Shown piece by piece: positions 1-7,241 of a stretch of 9,912 nucleotides of DNA; the first letter of the stretch is position 1; each line of letters starts with the position of its first letter. The notes under the pieces were generated by a model. The model made no database searches, was not told the origin of the DNA, and worked only from the letters and a program-made list of their open reading frames with translations. The stretch comes from DATECU01 sp035286745. Its GTDB lineage: Bacteria; Acidobacteriota; Vicinamibacteria; Fen-336. The stretch is taken from NCBI GenBank assembly GCA_035286745.1, contig DATECU010000319.1, positions 1 through 9,912 of the forward strand. Reading direction: 5' to 3'. Position numbers and translations under genes: made by a program.

Positions 1-768
1 CCGATCCCCGCCTCCAACCAAGGCTGGCCGCTTCTGGACTACCTCTCGCTCGCCCCCGACCAGGAGCGGGCGGCGGTGGCTCGGACCGGGACCCAGCGCC
101 GGGCTTTCCTCGCGGCCTATGCCTCACGCTTGGGGGCTTCGCCGACCTCCAACGCCAGGCTCTCCCCTGAAGCGACCGATCGCGCTGAGGCCGCGCTGCG
201 GGCCGATCGCCTGGGGCGCGAGCTCCGGGGTCGCAGGCTGAACGCCGCCCTGTTCGTTGCTCTTCTGGCCCTGGCCCTGGGAGCCCTGGGCGTCTTCGCA
301 GGCTGGCGTCCGCTGGCGGTGGCCGCGGTCGCCGCCGGCCTCGGCTTCCTGGCTTACCGACTGGCCTTTCCGCTGGTCGGCCTCGGCTCCTCGATGAGCA
401 TCCTGAATCGCGATGAGGAGATCGAGCCCTTCTTCCGCCGCGACATGTTGCTGGCCGCCGGGGGGGCGGTGGTGGCGGCGATCCTGGCCGGCGCCTGGCA
501 GCGCTGGCGGCAGCCAGGCACGCCTCGTCTTGACCTGGTGCGCATCGCATGGCTCACCGGAGCCTCTCTGGCGGCGATCTTGCTGCTGCGAATCACCCAT
601 GCTTACCTGGGCACCGGGCTCTTCCTCACCTGGCACATGCCCGACATCGACCGGTTGTTCGCTTTCTATCTCGACCTGCTGGCCCTGGTGGCCGTCTGCT
701 TCGTGGCACCGTTTCTTCCCCTCGCTACCTGGCTCGGTGCCCTGCTCCCGAGCCGCCGGCGACCCTAG
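1..768 (+). CDS. 3' part of a multi-pass membrane protein, possibly alkaline-phosphatase-superfamily tail (5' end outside window)
   Basis: The frame is open from base 1 to a TAG at 766-768, giving 255 residues in the window. A GTG at 76 could serve as a start, but the frame continues unbroken upstream of it, so the gene most likely begins before the window. The first residues (PIPASNQGWPLLDYL) resemble the end of the ectodomain of bacterial membrane alkaline-phosphatase/phosphodiesterase-type proteins related to GPI phosphoethanolamine transferases, where a 'GxPIPxxNxGxPLLDxL' stretch follows the last metal-ligand region. That match is from memory of the family. After a charged, probably helical linker (residues about 25-78), roughly five hydrophobic segments are visible at about 81-102, 104-128, 149-167, 180-198 and 219-248, and the protein ends SRRRP. 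No catalytic residue falls inside the window, so the enzyme assignment is tentative; the membrane topology is clear. A 9-bp tandem duplication covers the stop codon. Confidence 0.6.
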   Translation, partial: PIPASNQGWPLLDYLSLAPDQERAAVARTGTQRRAFLAAYASRLGASPTSNARLSPEATDRAEAALRADRLGRELRGRRLNAALFVALLALALGALGVFAGWRPLAVAAVAAGLGFLAYRLAFPLVGLGSSMSILNRDEEIEPFFRRDMLLAAGGAVVAAILAGAWQRWRQPGTPRLDLVRIAWLTGASLAAILLLRITHAYLGTGLFLTWHMPDIDRLFAFYLDLLALVAVCFVAPFLPLATWLGALLPSRRRP

Positions 769-777
769 CGACCCTAG
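760..777 (+). repeat. 9-bp perfect tandem duplication creating two in-frame stops
   Basis: CGACCCTAG occurs twice back to back (760-768 and 769-777). Because the unit is 9 bp, the second TAG (775-777) is in frame with the first (766-768), so the upstream gene has a doubled stop. It looks like a slippage duplication. Confidence 0.85.
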
Positions 778-857
778 GGCTCGCCGAGTCCCCAGGACCC
801 GCGTTGTGCTAACCTGAGGCGTCGCGCCGCCAGGAGACCTGACGTCCCCGAACGCGC

Positions 858-878
858 GCCGGCCGTAAGGACGGCGGC
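858..878 (+). promoter_or_regulatory. GC-rich hairpin with the Shine-Dalgarno-like AAGG in its loop
   Basis: Bases 862-866 (GCCGT) pair with 871-875 (ACGGC), and 858-860 (GCC) pair with 876-878 (GGC). G861 is bulged and the loop is AAGG (867-870). This gives eight base pairs, seven of them G-C, ending five bases before the TTG start at 884. The loop plus the first base of the right arm reads AAGGA, the only plausible ribosome-binding sequence near this start, so the hairpin would display or partly sequester it. In GC-rich DNA such a stem can arise by chance. The regulatory meaning is inference. The rest of the 769-883 gap shows no convincing sigma-70 promoter; a weak 6-bp stem (777-782 with 786-791, one G-U pair) has no T-tract. 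Confidence 0.4.
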
Positions 879-883
879 CAGCC

Positions 884-3535
884 TTGACACCCCAGGAATC
901 CAGTTCACAAACCCCATCCGCAACTGCCATCCGCCCGTCCCGGGTCCGCGTCGACGGCAAGTTCTTTCGGCTCGGGGACGAGAAGTTCTGGGTCAAGGGC
1001 GTGACCTATGGTCCCTTCGCGCCCAACGCCAAGGGTCTGTTCCTGCCCGAGCCGGACGCGATGGCCCGCGATTTCCGCCAGATCCGTGAGCTGGGTGGGA
1101 ACACCATTCGGCTCTACCACGCGCCGACCCTCGAGGTCCTGGACACTGCCGAGGCCCACGGCCTCAAGGTGTTCGTGGACATCCCCTGGTCGAAGCACCG
1201 CTGCTTCCTGGACGACGCCGGGGACCGCGAGACCGGCCGCCGCGCGGTCCGGGACACGGTCCGGGGCTGTCGCCGCCACCCCGCGGTCTTCGCCTACAGC
1301 GTGGTGAACGAGATCCCGGCCGACGTGGCCCGCTGGTCGGATCACCAGCGGGTGGACCGCTTCATCGAGGAGCTGGTCGCCATCGCTCGGGAGGAAGATC
1401 CGGAGGCGCTTCTCACCTTCGCCAGCTTCCCGCCTACCGAATACCTGCATCCGCTGTCGGTGGACTTCTACACCATGAACGTCTACCTGCACAGCCGGGA
1501 CAAGTTCCGGGCCTATCTCTGCCGCCTGCAGAACCGGGCCGACGAGAAGCCCCTGCTCTTGGGCGAATACGGGATCGACTCCCTGCGCCATGGCGAAGAG
1601 GGCCAGGCGGAGCTGGTTTCCATGCACCTGGAGGAGGTCTTCAGGGCCGGTCTGGCCGGGACCTGCGTCTTCTCCTACACCGACGATTGGTTCACCGGCG
1701 GCCATCAGATCACGGACTGGGCTTTCGGCCTGGTGGATCGGGAGAGGAAGCCCAAGCAGGCCTTCGCCAAGGTGGCCGAGGTCTACGCAGCCAAGAGCCC
1801 GTTGCCGCCGCTCCCGCGCTACCCCAAGGTCTCGGTGGTGGTCTGCACGTATAACGGGTCGAAGACCCTGGACGGCTGCCTGCGCTCGCTCCAGAAGCTC
1901 AACTACCCCGACTACGAGGTGATCCTGGTCAACGACGGCTCCACCGACTCGGTGCCGGAGATCGCCGCCCGCTATCCCTACATCCGCTACCATCCCCAGC
2001 CCAACCGCGGCCTTTCGGTGGCCCGCAACACCGGGATGGAGCTGGCGGAGGGCGAGATCGTCGCCTACACCGACGACGACTGCTTCGCCGACGAGGATTG
2101 GCTCTTCTTCCTGGTCGCCAAGCTGCTGGACTTCGACGCCTCGGCGGTGGGCGGGCCCAACCTGCTGCCGACCCACGACGGCCCGGTGGCGGCCTGCGTC
2201 TCGGCCAGTCCCGGCACCCCGGCCCACATCCTGATCGACGATCACCTGGCCGAGCACATCCCCGGCTGCAACATGGCCTTCTGGGCGGACCGGCTGAAAG
2301 CGATCGGCGGCTTCGATCCCCTGTACACCAAGGCCGGCGACGACGTGGACGTCTGCTGGCGCTTGCAGGCGGAGGGCGACACCATCGTCTACAACCCCGC
2401 CGCCATGGTCTGGCACCACCGGCGCTCCACCGTCGGCGCCTACCTCAAGCAGCAGCGGGGATACGGCGAGGCCGAGGCCCTGCTCAAGCGCAAGCACCCC
2501 GAGAAGTTCCAGGGCTTCCGGGCCGATCTCTCCTGGCGCGGCCGCATCTACACCCGCGCCGGGGTGGGGGTGCAGCTCGGCAAGCCGGTGATCCACTTCG
2601 GCGCCTTCGCCTCCGGCCTGTTCCAGACCATCTACAGCCCGCCCCAGGTGTGGTGGCCGCTGCTGGCGGTCTCCCTGGAGTGGTGGATCGCCATCGTGAT
2701 GCTCTTGGGTCTGGCCCAGGTCTCCCATCCCACGGTGGTCCTGTTCCACGCGTCAGGCGCGTTGGAGGAGCTGGGCAACCCGCTCATCTTCACGCCGGTG
2801 GCCATGGTGGTGGTCACCCTGGCCGTCGCCTATCTGGTGGCCGGCCAGGCGAGTCCGCCGGTGCACCAGCGCCGCTGGTGGTCGCGCCTGCTGATCGCCG
2901 CCATGCACATCTTGCAGCCGGTGGAGCGCGGCTTTGCCCGCTACCAGACCCGCTTCAAGACCAAGCACGTTCCCGACTCGCTCTACGAGCTTTCCCGAAG
3001 CTGGCAGCAGCGGGCCGGCGGTTTTCTGCGCCGGCGCGAGATCGCGCTCTGGAGCGAGGACGGCAACGGCCGCGAACAACTGCTGGAGCGGCTGCTCGCC
3101 TTCGCTCGTACCCAGGGAGCCAACCTCCGCGCGGACTCGGGCTGGGAGCCCCACGACGTCACCTTCCACGGCGACCGCTGGTGCAACCTGGAGCTCACCA
3201 CCGTCACCGAGGGCCACGGCGGAGGCAGGCGTCTGACGCGGGTTCGGACCCGCCTCCACGCCACCCTCTTCTCCTATGCCATCCTGGCCCTCACCGCCTA
3301 CCTCATGCTGCTGGTCTGGCTGTGGGACCCCCTGTGGGAGGTGGCGATGCTGGCGCCCCTGCTGGCGGTGGCCTGGGTGGTTTCCTCTTCCTTCCGCAGG
3401 CTGCAAGGAGTGGTGGCGGCTTCCGTCCTCACGGTGGCGGAGACGCTGGGGATGACGGCGGTAGGCGTCCGCCAGGCCCAGGGCAAGCCGCTGCCCGCCG
3501 CGGAGGCCGTGCGCACCGGCCCTGCCCAGCCTTGA
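884..3535 (+). CDS. glycoside-hydrolase-like TIM barrel fused to family 2 glycosyltransferase, membrane-anchored
   Basis: This 883-residue two-enzyme protein probably builds a glycan at the cytoplasmic face of the membrane. Residues about 20-305 look like a clan GH-A barrel, closest by eye to the GH2 catalytic domain. They carry VVNEIP with candidate acid/base E143, LLGEYGID with candidate nucleophile E228, and a closing GLVDRERKPKQAF segment. A GT2 domain starts at P314 (PKVSVVVCTYNG), followed by VNDGS, an acidic DDD at 397-399, GDDVDVCWR at 485-493 (candidate base) and a QQRGYG motif at 523-528, reminiscent of the QxxRW of processive GT2 enzymes. Hydrophobic segments lie at about 589-618, 633-654 and 796-838 (probably a hairpin); between them is a 140-residue hydrophilic region I do not recognise. 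There is no signal peptide. TTG 884 is chosen because a stop (866-868) lies in frame just upstream and the next ATG/GTG would cut into the barrel. It is the first gene of the run; the exporter follows 11 bases downstream. Donor and acceptor are unknown. Confidence 0.88.
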   Translation: MTPQESSSQTPSATAIRPSRVRVDGKFFRLGDEKFWVKGVTYGPFAPNAKGLFLPEPDAMARDFRQIRELGGNTIRLYHAPTLEVLDTAEAHGLKVFVDIPWSKHRCFLDDAGDRETGRRAVRDTVRGCRRHPAVFAYSVVNEIPADVARWSDHQRVDRFIEELVAIAREEDPEALLTFASFPPTEYLHPLSVDFYTMNVYLHSRDKFRAYLCRLQNRADEKPLLLGEYGIDSLRHGEEGQAELVSMHLEEVFRAGLAGTCVFSYTDDWFTGGHQITDWAFGLVDRERKPKQAFAKVAEVYAAKSPLPPLPRYPKVSVVVCTYNGSKTLDGCLRSLQKLNYPDYEVILVNDGSTDSVPEIAARYPYIRYHPQPNRGLSVARNTGMELAEGEIVAYTDDDCFADEDWLFFLVAKLLDFDASAVGGPNLLPTHDGPVAACVSASPGTPAHILIDDHLAEHIPGCNMAFWADRLKAIGGFDPLYTKAGDDVDVCWRLQAEGDTIVYNPAAMVWHHRRSTVGAYLKQQRGYGEAEALLKRKHPEKFQGFRADLSWRGRIYTRAGVGVQLGKPVIHFGAFASGLFQTIYSPPQVWWPLLAVSLEWWIAIVMLLGLAQVSHPTVVLFHASGALEELGNPLIFTPVAMVVVTLAVAYLVAGQASPPVHQRRWWSRLLIAAMHILQPVERGFARYQTRFKTKHVPDSLYELSRSWQQRAGGFLRRREIALWSEDGNGREQLLERLLAFARTQGANLRADSGWEPHDVTFHGDRWCNLELTTVTEGHGGGRRLTRVRTRLHATLFSYAILALTAYLMLLVWLWDPLWEVAMLAPLLAVAWVVSSSFRRLQGVVAASVLTVAETLGMTAVGVRQAQGKPLPAAEAVRTGPAQP

Positions 3536-3546
3536 CGGCCTGAACC

Positions 3547-5358
3547 TTGGCAGCCCCGTTTCCCATGGTTCTGCGCGTTTTGGGCTACCTGCGAGCCCAT
3601 CGCCTGCGCTTTGCCGGCGGCCTCAGCCTCACCGGCCTCGGCATCCTGCTCGACCTGGCGAAGCCGTTGCCCCTGGCCATCGTTCTGGACGTGGTCCTTT
3701 CGGGCCGGCCCTTGCCTTCCTCCCTCGCGTCTCTTCTGGGGGGGCTGAGCCGAGAGGCCCTGCTGGTCGTCGCCGCCCTCGCCATCGTGCTGGTCACCGT
3801 GGTGCGCGGCGCCTCCACGCTAGGCGCCAACTACCTCACCATCGACATCGGCCAGCGGATGGTGAACGACCTGCGCACCGAGCTCTACGCTCACCTCCAG
3901 AAGCTCTCCTTGAAGTTCCACTACCAGCAGCAGACGGGGGACCTGCTCTTCCGCGTGATGTCGGACACCTTCTGCATCCAGTCCATGGTCATGAACGGCC
4001 TGCTGCCGTTCGTGAGTGCAGCCGCCACCCTGGCCCTCATGTTCTGGGTGATGGTCGCCTATGACGTTGAGCTGGCGCTGGTCTCGCTGCTGGTGGGGCC
4101 GCCGCTGTACCTCGCCATCAGCCGGCTCTCGGGCTGGATCCACGGCCACGCCGCCGCCTCCCGGCAGGCGGAAAGCGATCTCTACAGCCGGGCCCAGAGC
4201 ACCATCGGTGCCGTCAAGCTGGTCCAGGCCTACGGCCGGGAGCAGAAGGCGGTGGACGAGTTTCGCCAGGGCAGCGAGCGCAGCCTGGCCCTCTCCCTGC
4301 GCCTCTACAGCTCGGAGAGCGTGTTCGGGCTGGTGGTGGAGACCCTGTTGGCGTTCGGTACGGCGGGGCTGGTCTACCTGGGAGCCCGCCATGTGATCGA
4401 GGGCAGCCTCAGCATCGGCAGCCTCACCATCTTCCTCTCCTATCTCCGCGACATGTACCAGCCCATCCAGAGCATCAGCCACAACCTGGCCGAGCTGTCG
4501 GCGTCGCGCGCCGGCCTGGATCGGGTCTTTCACGTGCTCGACATCCAGCCCGACATCCAGGACGCTCCCGGGGCCAGGCCGCTGCCGCCGGTCAGGGGCG
4601 AGATCGCCCTCGAAGCCGTGACCTTCGGCTACGACGACAAGGTGGTGCTGGACGGCGTCAGCCTGCGCATTGCTCCGGGCGAAAAGATCGCCCTGGTGGG
4701 CCGCACCGGGGCCGGCAAGAGCACGCTGGCCAGTTTGGTGCTTCGCTTCTTCGACCCCCAGCAGGGCCGGGTCAAGATCGACGGCCACGACCTGCGGGAG
4801 GTCACCCTGCGCTCTCTGCGCGAGCAGGTGACCTTGATGTTGCAGGAGCCGATCCTGTTTCACTCCGCGGTAGCCGACAACATCGCGTTCGGCGACACGG
4901 CGGCCGACCGAGCCAAGATCGAAGAAGCCGCCAAACGGGCGGAAGCCGATAGCTTCATCCGCGAGCTCAAGGACGGCTACGACACCGTGCTGGGCGAGGA
5001 GGGGCTCACCCTGTCCGGCGGCCAGCGACAGCGTCTGGCGCTGGCCCGGGCCCTGCTCCGGAGCACGCCCATCGTGCTCCTGGACGAGCCCACCAGCTCG
5101 CTGGACCTCGCCACCGAGGAGCTGGTGTGGCGCAACGTGGAGGCACTGCTCCAGGGCAAGACCGCCATCGTGATCGCCCACCGGCTGAGCACGGCCCGCA
5201 TGGCCGACCGCATCGTGGTGCTGGAGCGGGGGAAGATCGTCGAGCAGGGGAGTCATCAGGAGCTGCTGGCCCGGGGCGGGGACTACGCCCGGCTCTGGGA
5301 GCGCCACGCCATCACCCGCACCGCCGGCACCGATGTCATTCCCGCCAACTGGGACTAA
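3547..5358 (+). CDS. MsbA-type ABC exporter (fused membrane and ATPase domains)
   Basis: A half-transporter of 603 residues that as a homodimer should export or flip a substrate across the cytoplasmic membrane using ATP. The N-terminal half holds about six hydrophobic segments (about 22-50, 70-90, 151-171, 175-195, 259-279 and 285-305). The C-terminal ATPase is complete: Walker A GRTGAGKST at 385-393, Q-loop Q433, signature LSGGQ at 489-493, Walker B IVLLDE with catalytic E514, D-loop SSLD, and switch H545 in IAHRLST. The length is normal for the MsbA/lipid and glycolipid exporter group. The start is uncertain: TTG 3547 follows a stop in frame at 3541-3543, while ATG 3565 is an alternative six codons in; neither has a clear Shine-Dalgarno. 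It sits between two glycosyltransferase genes, which points to a sugar-bearing lipid or oligosaccharide as cargo. That is inference, since the sequence does not show the substrate; a drug or peptide exporter is the alternative. Confidence 0.93.
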   Translation: MAAPFPMVLRVLGYLRAHRLRFAGGLSLTGLGILLDLAKPLPLAIVLDVVLSGRPLPSSLASLLGGLSREALLVVAALAIVLVTVVRGASTLGANYLTIDIGQRMVNDLRTELYAHLQKLSLKFHYQQQTGDLLFRVMSDTFCIQSMVMNGLLPFVSAAATLALMFWVMVAYDVELALVSLLVGPPLYLAISRLSGWIHGHAAASRQAESDLYSRAQSTIGAVKLVQAYGREQKAVDEFRQGSERSLALSLRLYSSESVFGLVVETLLAFGTAGLVYLGARHVIEGSLSIGSLTIFLSYLRDMYQPIQSISHNLAELSASRAGLDRVFHVLDIQPDIQDAPGARPLPPVRGEIALEAVTFGYDDKVVLDGVSLRIAPGEKIALVGRTGAGKSTLASLVLRFFDPQQGRVKIDGHDLREVTLRSLREQVTLMLQEPILFHSAVADNIAFGDTAADRAKIEEAAKRAEADSFIRELKDGYDTVLGEEGLTLSGGQRQRLALARALLRSTPIVLLDEPTSSLDLATEELVWRNVEALLQGKTAIVIAHRLSTARMADRIVVLERGKIVEQGSHQELLARGGDYARLWERHAITRTAGTDVIPANWD

Positions 5359-5361
5359 CCA

Positions 5362-6543
5362 ATGCCACCACACGCGAAGCGCAAGCTGGTGGTCCTGGGC
5401 ATGATGGGGCGCTGCCCCTTCGGAGGCCAGACCTGGCTTTATCTCAACTGGCTGCGCGGCTTCGCTCGCCTGGGCCATGACGTCTACTACGTGGAGGACG
5501 ACGCCACCTGGCCCTACGACCCCCGCGCCAACAGCGTGAGCGACGATCCCGCCTACGCTGTCGACTACCTGGGCCGGGTGCTGGCAGGCATCGGCCTCGA
5601 AGGCAAGTGGGCCTATCGGGCGCTCTGGAAAGGCCAGGACGCCTGCTACGGCCTCAGCCGGCGGGAGCTTCTCGACCTCTACTCCGGCTGCGACGCCATC
5701 CTCAACATCTGCGGGGCCACCGTTCTGAACGACGACCACGGCCGAGCCCCCCTCCGCGTCTACGTGGAGACCGACCCGGTCGGTAACCAGCTCGAGCTGG
5801 CCGAAGGCAAGGAGAAGACGCTCGCCGTTCTTTCAGCGCACGACGCCATCGTCACCTACGGCGAGAACTACGGCGAACCGGACTGCGGCGTGCCCCTGAC
5901 TGGTTCGTTTCGCTACCTGAAGACCCGTCAGCCCATCGACCTTGACTTGTGGCCGATGGCCTTCGATCCGGCATCGCCGCGTTATACGACGATCGGCAAC
6001 TGGAAGCAGCAGGGCCACGACGCGGTGTGGAAGGGCGAGACCTACTACTGGAGCAAGCACCACGAGTTCCTGAAGTTCGTGGACCTGCCCCGCCGCACCG
6101 GGCGGGCGGTCTTCGAGCTGTGCCTGAACATCGACGACACCTCGGACCAGAAGCTCCTCGCCGACAACGGCTGGGTGCTGACCAGTCCGCTTCAGATGTC
6201 GCTCGACCCCTGGGGCTACCAGCAGTTCTTCCGCGGCTCGCGGGCGGAGTGGACGGTGGCCAAGGACCAGAACGTGCGCTTGCAGAGCGGCTGGTTTTCG
6301 GAGCGCGACGCCTGTTACCTGGCCTCCGGCAAGCCGGTGATTGCCCAGTCCACCGGGTTCGAGAAGTTCCTGCCCACCGGCCAGGGGCTCTTTGCCTTTC
6401 GCAGCTTCGACGACATCCTGGCGGCGGTAGACGCGATCGAGGCCGACTACGCGAAGGCCTGCCGAGCGGCTCGGGAGATCGCCTGTGAGCACCTGGCGGC
6501 GGAGAAAGTGGCATCGAGGTTCCTGGGGGACCTCTCGCTTTGA
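5362..6543 (+). CDS. GT-B-like glycosyltransferase
   Basis: A 393-residue soluble protein with the outline of a two-domain GT-B glycosyltransferase. The N-terminus has a first strand and glycine loop (LVVLGMMGRCPFGGQTW) followed by RGFARLGHDVYYVED, the usual 'LxxLGHxVxYVE' pattern of the acceptor domain. The C-terminal donor domain shows GWFSERDACYLASGKPVIAQ (310-329), then TGFEKFLPTGQGLFAF and a terminal helix running AAREIACEHLAAEKVASRFL, typical of family 1/4-type transferases that bind a nucleotide sugar here. The middle (about 200-300) is divergent and I see no family-defining motif there. No signal peptide or membrane helix is present, so it should act in the cytosol or at the membrane surface. 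ATG 5362 lies 3 bases after the exporter stop with only a weak GGGA upstream, suggesting translational coupling. Its stop overlaps the next start. Donor and acceptor sugars are not deducible. Confidence 0.75.
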   Translation: MPPHAKRKLVVLGMMGRCPFGGQTWLYLNWLRGFARLGHDVYYVEDDATWPYDPRANSVSDDPAYAVDYLGRVLAGIGLEGKWAYRALWKGQDACYGLSRRELLDLYSGCDAILNICGATVLNDDHGRAPLRVYVETDPVGNQLELAEGKEKTLAVLSAHDAIVTYGENYGEPDCGVPLTGSFRYLKTRQPIDLDLWPMAFDPASPRYTTIGNWKQQGHDAVWKGETYYWSKHHEFLKFVDLPRRTGRAVFELCLNIDDTSDQKLLADNGWVLTSPLQMSLDPWGYQQFFRGSRAEWTVAKDQNVRLQSGWFSERDACYLASGKPVIAQSTGFEKFLPTGQGLFAFRSFDDILAAVDAIEADYAKACRAAREIACEHLAAEKVASRFLGDLSL

Positions 6544-7241
6544 AGGTCCTGATCGTCAACGCCGACGACTTCGGCTACAGCCGCGGCATCAACCGGGGCA
6601 TCGCCGAGGCCCACGACCGGGGGATCGTGACCTCCGCCAGCCTGATGATCAATGCGCCTTACGCGCGCGAAGCGATCGAGTTGGCCGGCAACCGCCCCGA
6701 CCTGTCCCTCGGCATCCACGTCAACTTCACCAACGAGGGCGAGCGCCTGGTGGAGTTCATCGATCCCGGAGAGTGCCGCGCCGGTCTTGTGCGGCAACTG
6801 GATCTCTTCTGCAACCTGGTTGGTCAGCCGCCCACCCACCTGGACTCCCACCAGCACGTCCACCGCGGGCGCACGCCGCGGCCCATCTTTCAGGAGCTGG
6901 CCCGGGAGTATGGAATCCCGCTCCGCGACGAGCCGCCGGTGATCTTCAAAGGCGGCTTCTACGGCCAGTGGGAGTTCGGCGTCTCCAACCCCGACAAGGT
7001 GAGCGTGGCCTTCCTCTCCCGGATGTTGCGTGAGGAGTTCACGGGCGGGATCTACGAGCTGTGCTGCCACCCCGGCTACTTCGATGCCGAGGCCAGCTTC
7101 GTCTACCACCAGGACCGGGAGCTGGAGCTTCACACCCTCACCGATCCGCGGATCCGAGAGCTGCTGGCCGAGGTGGGGATTCGCTTGATGGGCTTCCGGG
7201 ATCTGCCCGGCGTGCTCCAAGAGATGGAGAATGTCGGGTAG
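6540..7241 (+). CDS. YdjC/ChbG/HpnK-family carbohydrate deacetylase
   Basis: A 233-residue predicted metal-dependent deacetylase that should remove an acetyl group from an N-acetylated amino sugar in the cytosol. The family marks are all present: NADDFG at 7-12 with the catalytic/metal aspartates D9 and D10, GIHVN with H60, LDSHQHVH at 101-108 with candidate metal ligand H104, and ELCCHPGY at 173-180 with H177. A late EL..L.DPRI segment and a final helix complete the fold. ChbG of enteric bacteria acts on chito-oligosaccharides, and HpnK acts on a GlcNAc-carrying hopanoid made by a partner GT2 enzyme. The setting here, next to two glycosyltransferases and an exporter, resembles the biosynthetic use more than chitin catabolism (inference). 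The start is TTG 6540, overlapping the previous stop as TTGA, with GGGGGA at 6525-6530 nine bases upstream. No alternative start fits, because the NADDFG motif must lie near the N-terminus. Confidence 0.88.
   Translation: MKVLIVNADDFGYSRGINRGIAEAHDRGIVTSASLMINAPYAREAIELAGNRPDLSLGIHVNFTNEGERLVEFIDPGECRAGLVRQLDLFCNLVGQPPTHLDSHQHVHRGRTPRPIFQELAREYGIPLRDEPPVIFKGGFYGQWEFGVSNPDKVSVAFLSRMLREEFTGGIYELCCHPGYFDAEASFVYHQDRELELHTLTDPRIRELLAEVGIRLMGFRDLPGVLQEMENVG

Noticed and set aside
777..792. Short hairpin GGGCTC-GCC-GAGTCC as a terminator of the upstream gene.
   Set aside because: It has six pairs including one G-U, a three-base loop and no T-tract.
884..911. Perfect -35 hexamer TTGACA at 884-889 with CACAAA 16 bases downstream.
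   Set aside because: The -10 matches only three of six bases, and a start near 918 would remove the TTG codon and force initiation inside the barrel domain. TTGAC-type strings also occur by chance here (for example at 3532).
124..996. - strand open frame crossing the first gene gap.
   Set aside because: The product is repetitive and charged with no domain, and it runs opposite a membrane protein with well-formed helices.
905..2749. Long open frame on the - strand opposite the GH-GT2 gene; similar long - strand frames at 3820-5739 and 7243-8862.
   Set aside because: They are shadows of GC-rich + strand genes. Their translations are low-complexity (rich in G, A, V, Q, H), lack recognisable domains, and span gene boundaries of well-supported + strand genes.
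879..3537. Shared 11-mer CCAGCCTTGAC at 879-889 and 3527-3537, at the start and the end of the same gene.
   Set aside because: It falls in a start-codon context in one place and a stop-codon context in the other, and no longer repeat surrounds it. It is most likely chance, with no sign of a mobile-element boundary.
2098..3543. 481-residue + strand open frame overlapping the GH-GT2 gene.
   Set aside because: Its product is proline/arginine/glycine-rich without domains, while the overlapping frame encodes a clear GT2 domain and membrane helices.
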